DNA from: Pseudidiomarina gelatinasegens
Lineage (GTDB): Bacteria; Pseudomonadota; Gammaproteobacteria; Enterobacterales; Alteromonadaceae
NCBI RefSeq assembly: GCF_004025325.1
Contig: NZ_RSFE01000001.1
Coordinates: 186,001 to 250,000 of the forward strand
Reading direction: 5' to 3'
Length of the DNA stretch: 64,000 nt
Below are positions 54,355 to 63,038 of this stretch, piece after piece; position 1 is the first letter of the stretch, and every line of letters begins with the position of its first letter. The notes beneath the pieces were generated by a model. That model did not search any database. It had not been told where the DNA came from and saw only the letters and a program-made list of their open reading frames with translations. A program made the position numbers and the translations under genes.

Positions 54355-54828
54355 ATGAGTCTTGACCATCAGGCCATTATTGAACAATTAAATCGACTAT
54401 TGGCGTTCGAACTCACTTCGATTGACCAGTACACAGCGCATTCGCGCGAATACGAAGACATGGGCTTTGATAAACTCTACGAGCGCATTAATCATGAGGT
54501 AGATGACGAGCGCGGCCATGCCGACTTGCTCATTCGTCGCATATTATTTTTAGGTGGCCAACCGAATATGAATGGCCGCGAACAACACACCATCGCTCAC
54601 GATGTGCCAACCATGCTGGCCAATGACTTGCAGCTTGAGTACAACAACGCGAAAACCTTGCGTGAAGTGATTAACTTTTGCGAACAAGCCGGCGACTTTG
54701 TTAGCCGCGACATGCTGGTTGGGATTTTAAAAGATACCGAAGAAGATCATGCTTATTGGCTGCGTCAGCAACTTGAGCTCATTGATAAGTTGGGGCTACC
54801 ACTGTATTTACAGGCACAAGTGAGATAA
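54355..54828 (+). CDS. bfr: Bacterioferritin subunit, ferroxidase-type without heme methionine
   Basis: A 157-residue subunit that keeps all six ferroxidase ligands (Glu19, Glu52, His55, Glu95, Glu128, His131) but has Arg53 where the heme-binding methionine should be (DDERGHAD). It should oxidise Fe(II) but not bind heme. With the preceding gene it probably forms mixed 24-mers, as reported for two-subunit bacterioferritins. AAAGGAG precedes the ATG. Confidence 0.9.
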   Translation: MSLDHQAIIEQLNRLLAFELTSIDQYTAHSREYEDMGFDKLYERINHEVDDERGHADLLIRRILFLGGQPNMNGREQHTIAHDVPTMLANDLQLEYNNAKTLREVINFCEQAGDFVSRDMLVGILKDTEEDHAYWLRQQLELIDKLGLPLYLQAQVR

Positions 54829-54834
54829 CCACAG

Positions 54835-55815
54835 ATGGACGAATTTTTGGCAGAAGTGCGCCAGCTCTTTAGTTGGCTCAACACTGAGCTGTTTAAAGTG
54901 GGCGAAACCGCAATTACGTACGGGTCATTTTTCCGTGTTCTGATTATCCTCATCGTCACGTACATTATCTCGCGGGTGCTGCAAAATGCTTTACGCCGCT
55001 TCGCGTCATATCGTAAATCACTGGCTCAATCGTCGGTGTACGCACTCACGCGAATCACCCACTACGTGGTGATGTTAGTCGGTGCATTGATTGCTGTCTC
55101 GTCCATCGGTATTGATCTTACCAAGTTTGCCATCTTTGCCAGTGCCTTAGGTATTGGTGTTGGTTTTGGCTTGCAGAATCTCATCAGCAACTTCACCGCA
55201 GGTATTATGTTGCTGTTCGAAAAAACCTTAAAAGTAGGCGATTTTGTTGAACTGGAATCCGGTGTTACCGGCGAAGTGCAAGAAATAAATATCCGCAGCA
55301 CCATTATTACCACCAATGACAACATCGATATCGTGGTGCCGAATTCTGAATTCGTAAATGGTCGCGTCACCAACTGGACCATGCGCGATACCATTCGTCG
55401 TTTGAAAGTTGAGTTTGGTGTTGCTTACGGAACCGACAAAGAGTTAGTGCGCAAGGCTGTGTTAGAGGCTGCTTCGCGTGTTCCCCATACGCTCGATGAT
55501 GGCAGTCACCGACCGCCACAAGTGTGGCTTACCGAGTTCGGTGACAGTTCATTAAATTTTGAGTTAGTCGTATGGTTGCAGCCTGAAGCGGTGAACCGCC
55601 CCAGCGCCGTTAAAGCCGCATTCATGTGGGAAATTCATACATCGCTCGAAGAATATGACATTGAGATTCCATTCCCTCAACGCGATTTGCACATTCGCTC
55701 TTGGGCGGAAGATGCTCAGTTGAAAATGGGCTCTTTGGAAGCCAAAGAGAAGAAACGCAGCACCAAATCAGCGAAAAACAAACGCCCTGAAAATGATGCT
55801 GCCGAAGAGCTTTAA
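54835..55815 (+). CDS. MscS-family mechanosensitive channel
   Basis: A 326-residue small-conductance mechanosensitive channel. Membrane segments lie in the first 120 residues; the pore helix is ASALGIGVGFGLQNLISNFTAGIMLLFE. The beta domain (VGDFVELESGVTGEVQEINIRST) and VVPNSEFVNGRVTNWT follow. A lysine-rich tail ends the protein. It starts six bases after the bacterioferritin gene, so it may share that transcript. Its stop is one base from the convergent prpE stop. Confidence 0.93.
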   Translation: MDEFLAEVRQLFSWLNTELFKVGETAITYGSFFRVLIILIVTYIISRVLQNALRRFASYRKSLAQSSVYALTRITHYVVMLVGALIAVSSIGIDLTKFAIFASALGIGVGFGLQNLISNFTAGIMLLFEKTLKVGDFVELESGVTGEVQEINIRSTIITTNDNIDIVVPNSEFVNGRVTNWTMRDTIRRLKVEFGVAYGTDKELVRKAVLEAASRVPHTLDDGSHRPPQVWLTEFGDSSLNFELVVWLQPEAVNRPSAVKAAFMWEIHTSLEEYDIEIPFPQRDLHIRSWAEDAQLKMGSLEAKEKKRSTKSAKNKRPENDAAEEL

Positions 55816-55816
55816 T

Positions 55817-57688
55817 TTAGCTTAAGCGATCACGAATTTCGTCAATACAGGTGGGGTCATCAATGGTTGATGGCACCACCACTTCTTCACCATCAGCGAT
55901 TTGCCGTAACACTCTGCGCAAAATTTTCCCCGAACGGGTTTTCGGCAAACGTGGCACCACCAAAATTTTCTTCAAACAGGCTACCGCACCAATCTCATCG
56001 CGCACCCGTTGCACCAAGCGGGCTGCCAGCTCTGTGTCACTGATCGCTACACCGTCTTTGGTTATCACTAAGCCCACGGGTACTTGCCCTTTCAGCGCGT
56101 CTTGCACACCAATAACAGCGCATTCAGCCACAGCAGCATCTTGTGTTAGCACTTCTTCCATTTCGCCCGTTGATAAACGATGCCCCGCTACATTAATGAC
56201 ATCATCCGTACGGCCCATGATAAACACATAGTCGTCATCATCTTTATAGCCACCGTCACCAGTGCTGTAATAGCCCGGAAACTCACTCATATAGCCGCTA
56301 ATAAAGCGGTCGTCGTCGTTCCAGATGGTGGTTAAACAGCCTGGCGGCAACGGCAATTTTATGGCCACCGCACCCTGCTCATTGGGGGCAACTTCCTGCG
56401 CTTTGTAATCTAAGATACGCACATCGTATCCCGGTAATGGCAAGGTTGCAGAGCCTGGCTTTATCGGATGCTCAGCAATGCCAACTGGGTTCGCACAAAT
56501 TGGCCAACCGGATTCGGTTTGCCACCAGTGGTCATACACGGGTTTACCGGTTATGTCGGTGGTCCAATCATAGGTTGCTGGGTCGAGGCGTTCCCCCGCC
56601 ATATAAATACGCTCCAGTGAGCTGAGATCATAACTCTCAAGCAGCGTACCTTCGGGGTCTTCTTTTTTTACGGCACGAAATGCCGTTGGCGCTGAAAACA
56701 GCACATTCACTTTATAGTCCGCGCACACGCGCCAAAAAGCGCCCGCATCGGGTGTGCGCACGGGCTTGCCTTCATACATAATGGTAGTCGCGCCAGCCAA
56801 TAGCGGCCCGTACACGATGTACGAATGCCCAACCACCCAACCAACGTCTGAGGCAGTAAACATCACCTGCCCCGGCGCGATGGCATAAACCGTTTGCATG
56901 GAATAGTTGAGTGCCACAGCATAGCCACCTGTATCGCGCACCACGCCCTTCGGCTTGCCGGTGGTTCCCGAGGTATACAACACATACAAAGGGTCGGTAC
57001 TGGTCACCACAGTGCACTCTGCGGGGGTTACCCCCTTTAAGCCTTGCTGCCAGTCAATATCGCCAGCGCGACTTAAATCCGCTTTACACTGCTCGCGCTG
57101 AAATACAATCACATTGGTTGGCTTATGTTTGGCTTCGTCCACGGCTTTATCCACCAGCGGCTTATAGGCAATCACGCGGTTAACCTCAACCCCACACGAG
57201 GCCGTAACAACCAGTTTAGGCTTGGCATCATCGATGCGTACCGCCAACTCATGCGGTGCAAAACCGCCGAATACCACAGAATGAATCGCGCCTAAACGGG
57301 CACAGGCCAACATTGCGATGGCCGCCTGCGGTATCATGGGCATGTAAATAACAACCCGATCGCCCTTTTTCACATGCTGCTTTTTCAGCAAGCCAGCAAA
57401 CAGGGCCACTTCATCTCGCAGCTGGCGGTAGGTATAGGTTTGTTTCTGCCCAGTTACCGGAGAATCATAAATCAGCGCAAGCTGCTCACCACGGCCATTA
57501 TCAACGTGATAATCAAGCGCCATAAATGAAATATTTAGCTCGCCATCTGCGAACCAGTCCGCCATTCCGCTTGGCTTTATCGCGCAGGCTTTGGTCGGTT
57601 CCTTAAACCAATGCAGCTGCCCTGCTTGTTTTAGCCAAAATGCTTCGGTGCGTTGTAATGAAGACTCATATTCCCGTGGGTAACTCAT
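55817..57688 (-). CDS. prpE: Propionyl-CoA synthetase-like acyl-CoA synthetase
   Basis: AMP-forming acyl-CoA synthetase of 623 residues, closest to the PrpE/ACSS3 group. YTSGTTGKPKGVVRDTGGYAV is the P-loop with the propionate-group RDTGG, WWQTESGWPI the A5 region, YYSTGDGGYKDDDDY the A7 region, and PKTRSGKILRRVLR the acetylatable lysine motif. No prpBC genes are nearby, so the propionate assignment rests on motif resemblance. Confidence 0.88.
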   Translation of the reverse strand: MSYPREYESSLQRTEAFWLKQAGQLHWFKEPTKACAIKPSGMADWFADGELNISFMALDYHVDNGRGEQLALIYDSPVTGQKQTYTYRQLRDEVALFAGLLKKQHVKKGDRVVIYMPMIPQAAIAMLACARLGAIHSVVFGGFAPHELAVRIDDAKPKLVVTASCGVEVNRVIAYKPLVDKAVDEAKHKPTNVIVFQREQCKADLSRAGDIDWQQGLKGVTPAECTVVTSTDPLYVLYTSGTTGKPKGVVRDTGGYAVALNYSMQTVYAIAPGQVMFTASDVGWVVGHSYIVYGPLLAGATTIMYEGKPVRTPDAGAFWRVCADYKVNVLFSAPTAFRAVKKEDPEGTLLESYDLSSLERIYMAGERLDPATYDWTTDITGKPVYDHWWQTESGWPICANPVGIAEHPIKPGSATLPLPGYDVRILDYKAQEVAPNEQGAVAIKLPLPPGCLTTIWNDDDRFISGYMSEFPGYYSTGDGGYKDDDDYVFIMGRTDDVINVAGHRLSTGEMEEVLTQDAAVAECAVIGVQDALKGQVPVGLVITKDGVAISDTELAARLVQRVRDEIGAVACLKKILVVPRLPKTRSGKILRRVLRQIADGEEVVVPSTIDDPTCIDEIRDRLS

Positions 57689-57767
57689 AGTAAATTCCTT
57701 GTTTACTGCTACTTGCTCTAATGTAGCGTGTTACGGGATTTTTCCCATACGACTTAGGTATGAAGCT

Positions 57768-57904
57768 CGTTATTCGTTGTTCGTTATTCGTGCGTTCGCT
57801 CCGCTCACTGTTCGAAATGATTTATCGAATAGCGTAGCGGACGAACAGCGCAGCGCACGAACAACGACAAGCGAAGCGATCGATTAACGAATAACGAATA
57901 ACGA
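57768..57904. repeat. Intergenic palindromic repeat, copy 4
   Basis: Begins CGTTATTCGTTGTTCGTTAT and ends CGATTAACGAATAACGAATA ACG. The central CTGTTCGAAATGATTTATCG is shared with copy 3, and ACGACAAGCGAAGCGATCGA with copy 5. It lies between divergent prpE and tRNA-Ser, two bases from the tRNA promoter -35 box. Confidence 0.85.
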
Positions 57905-57906
57905 TG

Positions 57907-57935
57907 TTGATTTACTCAAGGCTTTTCCCTATCAT
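57907..57935 (+). promoter_or_regulatory. tRNA-Ser promoter
   Basis: TTGATT (57907-57912) and TATCAT (57930-57935) are 17 bases apart, followed by a GC-rich discriminator (ACCCGCC). The spacing to the tRNA 5' end (13 bases) fits a short leader. Confidence 0.65.
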
Positions 57936-57948
57936 ACCCGCCACTTCA

Positions 57949-58036
57949 GGAGAGGTGTCCGAGTGGCTGAAGGAGCACGCCTGGAAAGTGTGTATACGGC
58001 AACGTATCGAGGGTTCGAATCCCTCTCTCTCCGCCA
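57949..58036 (+). tRNA. tRNA-Ser(GGA)
   Basis: 88 bases including encoded CCA. The acceptor arm GGAGAGG pairs with the 3' TCTCTCC. The long variable arm (TGTATACGGCAACGTATC) is typical of tRNA-Ser. Anticodon loop CTGGAAA gives GGA. Sequence is close to E. coli tRNA-Ser(GGA). Confidence 0.98.
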
Positions 58037-58046
58037 GATACAAAAT

Positions 58047-58070
58047 AACCGCCCATGTGGCGGTTTTTTT
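58047..58070 (+). terminator. Rho-independent terminator of tRNA-Ser
   Basis: AACCGCC (58047-58053) pairs with GGCGGTT (58059-58065), followed by a T run. It lies ten bases after the tRNA. Confidence 0.9.
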
Positions 58071-58186
58071 GTGGCTTCAGTTTGGCCCTTCGCGACGGTT
58101 CGCCCCTTTACTGCGGTTATAAACATTGCTCATTGTAGCAGCACTTCATATAGTGGTTTGCACGTACACACTATGGAGTGAACACC

Positions 58187-59911
58187 ATGAACCACCTCGT
58201 TACAGGGTCCAAAGCCGCCATCGCAAGCTGTGCGCTCGCGCTTGCCTGCGGTTTTGCATCATTTTCAAGTTCAGCCGCAGACCGGCTAACCGGGCATCAT
58301 TTTGCAACACGCTCAGAGGCTATGGCACCAAACGCCATGGCAGCGACCAGCCAACCCCTAGCAACGCAAGTTGCCTTAGACATCATGCAAGCTGGCGGTA
58401 ATGCCATTGACGCGGCCATTGCAGCCAATGCTTTACTGGGTTTGGTTGAACCAACGGGTAACGGTATCGGCGGTGACTTATTTGCCATCGTTTGGGATGC
58501 CGACGGTAAACGCCTGCATGGTTTGAATGCTTCAGGGCGCTCGCCGCAATCACTGACGCTCGACTATTTTATTGAAAATGGTTACGAGTCAATCCCGCCA
58601 CGGGGTGTATTGCCACTGTCTGTGCCTGGTGCAGTAGACGGCTGGTTTGAGTTGCACGAAAAGTTTGGCAAGCTGCCCATGAGCCAAGTACTGGCTCCAG
58701 CCATTGAATATGCTGAACAGGGCTTTCCAGTCACTGAGGTCATTGCTTACTATTTTGAACGTAATGCGCAAGTGCTTAAAGACGAGCCGGGCTTTGCGGA
58801 TGTGTTTCTGAAAGATGGTGTGCCGCCGCAAAAGGGTAAAATGTTTAAAAACCCTGACCTTGCTAACACCTTGCGCAAAATTGCTGAAGGCGGTCGTGAT
58901 GCCTTTTACAAAGGCGAAATTGCTAAAACCATCGGCGAATTTGTACAAGAACACGGTGGCTTTCTCAGCTACGACGACTTAGCCAACCACAGTTCAGAGT
59001 GGATTAATCCGGTTTCAACCAACTATCGCGGATACGATTTGTGGGAATTACCCCCGAACACTCAAGGTATTGCTGCCCAGCAGATTTTGAATATTCTGGA
59101 AAACTACGACCTTGCTAGCATGGGCTTTGATAGCCCTGAGTACGTGCACTTATTTGTCGAAGCGAAGAAGTTAGCGTTTGAAGACCGCGCCAAATATTAC
59201 TCCGATCCAGATTTCAACGATGTGCCGGTTGAAGGCTTGTTGGATAAAAACTATGCCAAGCAACGCGCCAAACTCATTAATATGGAACGCGCTGGCAAAG
59301 CTTACGAGCCGGGTAACCCACCGACTGAAGGCGATACCATCTACCTGACTACCGCTGATGCCGAAGGCAATATGGTGTCACTGATTCAAAGCAACTACCG
59401 CGGCATGGGCTCAGGCGTAACGCCAACCGGCCTCGGCTTTGTCATTCAAGACCGTGGTGAACTGTTCGCGTTAGACAAAAATCACCGAAATGTGTATGAG
59501 CCGGGCAAACGTCCGTTCCATACCATTATTCCAGCGTTTGTAACCAAAGACGGTAAGCCATTGATGAGTTACGGCGTTATGGGCGGTGCCACACAGCCGC
59601 AAATGCATGCGCAAATTCTTATCAACATGATTGATTTTGGTATGAACTTGCAAGAAGCTGGTGATGCACCACGAATCCTGCACACGGGTTCAAGTCAGCC
59701 GACTGGCGAGATCATGAGCGACGGCGGTGCGATAAGCCTTGAAAACGGTTTCTCTGACCATACCCGTCGTGAATTGATTAAAATGGGCCATACCTTGCAA
59801 GAAGCTGTTGGCCCATACGGTGGCTACCAAGCCATTTGGCGCAACCATGAAGAAGGCGTATATTACGGTGCATCAGAGAGCCGCAAAGACGGCCATGCTG
59901 CAGGGTATTAA
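58187..59911 (+). CDS. ggt: Gamma-glutamyltranspeptidase
   Basis: A 574-residue N-terminal nucleophile hydrolase with signal peptide (FASFSSSAAD). The predicted nucleophile and cleavage-site residue is Thr384 in GDTIYLTTAD; the next two family positions (Thr, His) are Ile and Tyr. ANALLGLVEPTGNGIGGDLFA and NYRGMGSGVTPTGLGF are family blocks. It splits gamma-glutamyl bonds, for example of glutathione, in the periplasm. GGAG precedes the chosen ATG; a GTG nine bases upstream overlaps that site. Confidence 0.93.
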   Translation: MNHLVTGSKAAIASCALALACGFASFSSSAADRLTGHHFATRSEAMAPNAMAATSQPLATQVALDIMQAGGNAIDAAIAANALLGLVEPTGNGIGGDLFAIVWDADGKRLHGLNASGRSPQSLTLDYFIENGYESIPPRGVLPLSVPGAVDGWFELHEKFGKLPMSQVLAPAIEYAEQGFPVTEVIAYYFERNAQVLKDEPGFADVFLKDGVPPQKGKMFKNPDLANTLRKIAEGGRDAFYKGEIAKTIGEFVQEHGGFLSYDDLANHSSEWINPVSTNYRGYDLWELPPNTQGIAAQQILNILENYDLASMGFDSPEYVHLFVEAKKLAFEDRAKYYSDPDFNDVPVEGLLDKNYAKQRAKLINMERAGKAYEPGNPPTEGDTIYLTTADAEGNMVSLIQSNYRGMGSGVTPTGLGFVIQDRGELFALDKNHRNVYEPGKRPFHTIIPAFVTKDGKPLMSYGVMGGATQPQMHAQILINMIDFGMNLQEAGDAPRILHTGSSQPTGEIMSDGGAISLENGFSDHTRRELIKMGHTLQEAVGPYGGYQAIWRNHEEGVYYGASESRKDGHAAGY

Positions 59912-59931
59912 TCGTATAAGGAACTAACACA

Positions 59932-60711
59932 ATGGATTTAGTGCTTACGGCATTGATAGCCAGTACCGTAACCGGTGGACTCACGGCCGTAGGCGCGCTT
60001 CCTATTTTAGTCGGTAAAAAGCCTTCAGAGCGCTTTAACGACACCTTGTTAGGTTTTGCGGCTGGCGTCATGCTAGCCGCTTCGTTCTTCTCTCTGATCA
60101 TTCCTTCAATCGATATTTCTACCGAAATATATGGCGCAGGCCCCTTACCGGCAGCCATTGCTGTAGCCGGTATTCTACTCGGCGCTGTCGCTATTTTCTT
60201 GCTTGATCGGTTACTGCCTCACCGCCATTTTATTAGCGGCCCCGAAGGTCCAAACACAGATAAAATAGCGGGTGTGTGGTTGTTTATATTCGCCATCGCC
60301 ATTCATAATTTTCCCGAAGGCTTAGCCGTTGGCGTTGCCTATGGCAGTGGCCAACAAGAAACCGCATTCTCGTTAGCTTTGGGGATCGGCTTGCAGAATT
60401 TACCCGAAGGGCTGGCAGTTGCTGTTGGCCTGGTCGCCGTTGGCTATTCCCGATTGCTGGCATTTGGCGTAGCCTCTTTGACTGGCTTAATTGAACCGAT
60501 TGGTGGCTTGTTTGGCGGAGTTTTCGTCAACATTTCCGAATTGCTATTACCTTGGGGGCTGGTTTTCGCGGCTGGTGCCATGTTATTTGTTATTAGCCAT
60601 GAAATTATTCCAGAAACCCACCGCCACGGTCATCACAGCCGCGCTACCGCAGGTTTGATGGTTGGTTTGGTGGTGATGTTATTTCTCGATGTTTGGTTAG
60701 GAGCGGTATGA
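59932..60711 (+). CDS. ZIP family metal transporter
   Basis: A 259-residue membrane protein with about eight segments. The ZIP metal helices are HNFPEGLAVGVAYGSG and GLQNLPEGLAVAVG; a histidine-rich tail stretch (PETHRHGHHSR) follows HEIIPE. Zinc is most likely, but iron or other divalent metals are possible. The next gene begins in its stop codon (ATGA). Confidence 0.9.
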   Translation: MDLVLTALIASTVTGGLTAVGALPILVGKKPSERFNDTLLGFAAGVMLAASFFSLIIPSIDISTEIYGAGPLPAAIAVAGILLGAVAIFLLDRLLPHRHFISGPEGPNTDKIAGVWLFIFAIAIHNFPEGLAVGVAYGSGQQETAFSLALGIGLQNLPEGLAVAVGLVAVGYSRLLAFGVASLTGLIEPIGGLFGGVFVNISELLLPWGLVFAAGAMLFVISHEIIPETHRHGHHSRATAGLMVGLVVMLFLDVWLGAV

Positions 60712-61523
60712 GTCAGGCTAAAGTACTATTCTTAGGTTATGGGGACATCGCGCAGCGTACAGCGCAACTTATGGTGGCAGCGGGCTGGCAAGTTGTTGGT
60801 GCCTGCAGACATCCAGATCGCAAACCGGCCATCAACGGCGTTGAGGTTGTTGCGGCAGATGCTAACAACGAACGTGAATTGAGCGCTTTATTAGCGCATG
60901 AGTTCGATGCGATTGTGGTTACACTCACACCATCGGATTACAGCCGCGAAGGTTATCACCAAGGTTATGTAGTGCCCTGTCGGCACCTGCAACACCTATT
61001 GCATCAGCTGGCAAATCCACCACGGGTACTTTATATCTCCAGCACAGGCGTATATGGCCATCGCAATGGTGAATGGGTTGACGAAACCAGCCCAACCAAA
61101 CCTGACAGTGACAGCGGTGAAATGCTGTTACAGGCTGAACAAGTGATTCAAGGCAGCCCGGCGGCTGTCAGTATTTTGCGGTGTTCGGGCATTTATGGTT
61201 CGGGTCGTGAGCGGCTTCAGCAACAATTACGCGAAGGCTCGGCCGTAATTACGCCAGCGTGGACGAATCGCATTCATAGCGACGATATTGCGGGATTTAT
61301 TGCGTATCTATTGGAAAACCCTGCACACAATGCGCCGGTTTATCTGGTTACTGATGATGAGCCATTGTTGCAAGCCGATGCTTATCAACGCATGGCCACA
61401 CGCCTTGGCGTTTCCATCGACAATCTAAAACGCACCGATAAAGTCGGGCCGCGCGGCAGCAAGCGTTTAAGCAACAAACTGATGCGCGCGACCGGTTACG
61501 TTCTAAAGCACCCAACGCTTTAA
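60708..61523 (+). CDS. SDR/NAD(P)-binding epimerase-like protein, YeeZ type
   Basis: A 271-residue Rossmann-fold protein. LFLGYGDIAQRTAQLM is the nucleotide loop, YISSTGVYGHRNGEWVDETS the extended-SDR active region, with Ser and Tyr in the ISSTGVYG stretch. It resembles YeeZ-like proteins whose substrate is unknown. AGGAG precedes the ATG, which overlaps the ZIP gene stop. Its stop codon touches the start of repeat copy 5. Confidence 0.85.
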   Translation: MSQAKVLFLGYGDIAQRTAQLMVAAGWQVVGACRHPDRKPAINGVEVVAADANNERELSALLAHEFDAIVVTLTPSDYSREGYHQGYVVPCRHLQHLLHQLANPPRVLYISSTGVYGHRNGEWVDETSPTKPDSDSGEMLLQAEQVIQGSPAAVSILRCSGIYGSGRERLQQQLREGSAVITPAWTNRIHSDDIAGFIAYLLENPAHNAPVYLVTDDEPLLQADAYQRMATRLGVSIDNLKRTDKVGPRGSKRLSNKLMRATGYVLKHPTL

Positions 61524-61598
61524 TCGTTAATCGTTATTGGTTAATCGTTGGTGTGAACGAACAACGACAAGCAAAGCGATCGAATAACGAACAACGGG
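61524..61598. repeat. Intergenic palindromic repeat, copy 5 (short)
   Basis: A shortened member: TCGTTAATCGTTATTGG and TTAATCGTTGGTGTG, then ACGACAAGCAAAGCGATCGA ATAACGAACAACG. The second half closely matches the end of copy 4; the inner block shared by copies 3 and 4 is missing. It separates the convergent SDR and nadA genes. Confidence 0.75.
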
Positions 61599-61603
61599 TT
61601 TTA

Positions 61604-62650
61604 TTAGCCTTTGAATTGCAGCATTCGGTTCAGAGGCTTCAACGCGCGCTCAGCAAGCGCAGCATCCACATGAACCTCATGGCCTGCACCACCGCTCTCT
61701 AGTGCCTCAGCGATAGCTACAAGACCATTCATTGCCATCCAGGGGCAATGCGCACAGCTGCGGCAGGTTGCGCCGTTACCAGCTGTTGGTGCTTCAATGA
61801 AGTGCTTGTTCGGTGACAATTGCTGCATTTTGTAAAAAATGCCGCGGTCCGTTGCCACAATAAAGGTTTCATTCGGCAATTCTTGGCTGGCTTTAATCAG
61901 TTGCGACGTAGACCCCACCGCATCCGCTAATTCAACCACCGCCTGTGGTGACTCTGGGTGCACTAAAATAGCAGCTTCCGGATAAACGCGTTTGAGATCT
62001 TCAAGCGCCTTCATCTTAAATTCATCATGCACAATACAGGCGCCCTGCCACATAATCATGTCAGCACCGGTTTGCTTCTGAATGTACGCACCTAAATGCT
62101 TGTCCGGCCCCCACAAAATCTTCTCACCATTAGCATCCAGGTGATCAACAACTTCCAACGCAATGCTTGAAGTAACCACCCAGTCGGCACGCGCTTTAAC
62201 AGCGGCCGAGGTGTTGGCATACACCACCACCGTACGATCAGGGTGCTCATCACAAAACTTGGAGAATTCTTCAATTGGGCAACCCAGATCAAGTGAGCAG
62301 GTCGCCTCTAAAGTGGGCATTAATACGCGCTTGTTCGGCGTTAATATTTTGGCGGTTTCGCCCATGAACTTAACGCCAGCAACAATTAATGTTTCTGCTT
62401 TATGCTGCGCGCCAAAGCGCGCCATTTCGAGTGAGTCAGCAACACAACCGCCGGTTTCCTCAGCTAACGCCTGAATTTCAGGGTCAGTATAATAATGAGC
62501 AACCAACACCGCATTTTTTTCCTGCAATAATTGCTTAATGCGGGCGATGTATTCTGCCTTTTGCGCGTCGGTTAAAACTTTTGGTTTTGGCGGGAACGGA
62601 TAGTCAAAACTATCAATCACCCGTGCTTGAATTTCTGCCGTAATGCTCAT
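61604..62650 (-). CDS. nadA: Quinolinate synthase NadA
   Basis: A 348-residue [4Fe-4S] enzyme that condenses iminoaspartate with dihydroxyacetone phosphate to quinolinate for NAD synthesis. [14 protein letters not shown] is the N-terminal substrate block. Cluster cysteines fall in [22 protein letters not shown] and [14 protein letters not shown]. Two tRNA-Lys genes and the cpoB-pal genes lie upstream, as in enterobacteria. Confidence 0.96.
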   Translation of the reverse strand: MSITAEIQARVIDSFDYPFPPKPKVLTDAQKAEYIARIKQLLQEKNAVLVAHYYTDPEIQALAEETGGCVADSLEMARFGAQHKAETLIVAGVKFMGETAKILTPNKRVLMPTLEATCSLDLGCPIEEFSKFCDEHPDRTVVVYANTSAAVKARADWVVTSSIALEVVDHLDANGEKILWGPDKHLGAYIQKQTGADMIMWQGACIVHDEFKMKALEDLKRVYPEAAILVHPESPQAVVELADAVGSTSQLIKASQELPNETFIVATDRGIFYKMQQLSPNKHFIEAPTAGNGATCRSCAHCPWMAMNGLVAIAEALESGGAGHEVHVDAALAERALKPLNRMLQFKG

Positions 62651-62716
62651 GGTACCACTTCAGTGCATAGAAAAAGTTGCGGTAGTATAAATCAAAATCT
62701 TGCAGGGGGAAAATAG

Positions 62717-62792
62717 TGGTGGGTTGTGCAGGATTCGAACCTGCGACCAATTGATTAAAAGTCAACTGCTCTACCAACTGAGCTAACAACCC
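62717..62792 (-). tRNA. tRNA-Lys(TTT), downstream copy
   Basis: 76 bases with encoded CCA on the minus strand. Acceptor GGGTTGT pairs with ACAACCC, the anticodon loop CTTTTAA gives TTT, and the T arm is GTTCGAATC. It is identical to the copy 31 bases upstream. Confidence 0.98.
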
Positions 62793-62823
62793 ACTATAAA
62801 TTTTTGAAGAAGTTGAGAGTGAT

Positions 62824-62899
62824 TGGTGGGTTGTGCAGGATTCGAACCTGCGACCAATTGATTAAAAGTCAACTGCTCTACCAACTGAGCTAACAACCC
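62824..62899 (-). tRNA. tRNA-Lys(TTT), upstream copy
   Basis: Same 76-base sequence as the downstream copy, with the same anticodon and encoded CCA. The pair is probably one transcript from the promoter at 62942-62969. Confidence 0.98.
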
Positions 62900-62941
62900 A
62901 TCACTATCTTGCTGCGCACTTATCAGTGGCAACGGCGGCAT

Positions 62942-62969
62942 AGTTTACTTAAAAAGCCGCTCGTTGCAA
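62942..62969 (-). promoter_or_regulatory. tRNA-Lys promoter with GC-rich discriminator
   Basis: Minus-strand TTGCAA (62969-62964) and TAAACT (62947-62942) are 16 bases apart, followed by ATGCCGCCG. A GC-rich discriminator is typical of promoters under stringent control. Confidence 0.55.
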
Positions 62970-63038
62970 CTGTAAATTGAAGGAATCGGGTGCGTTTGCT
63001 CAATTTGCGAACGTTTCGCCGATTTTTCTACAGGATAT

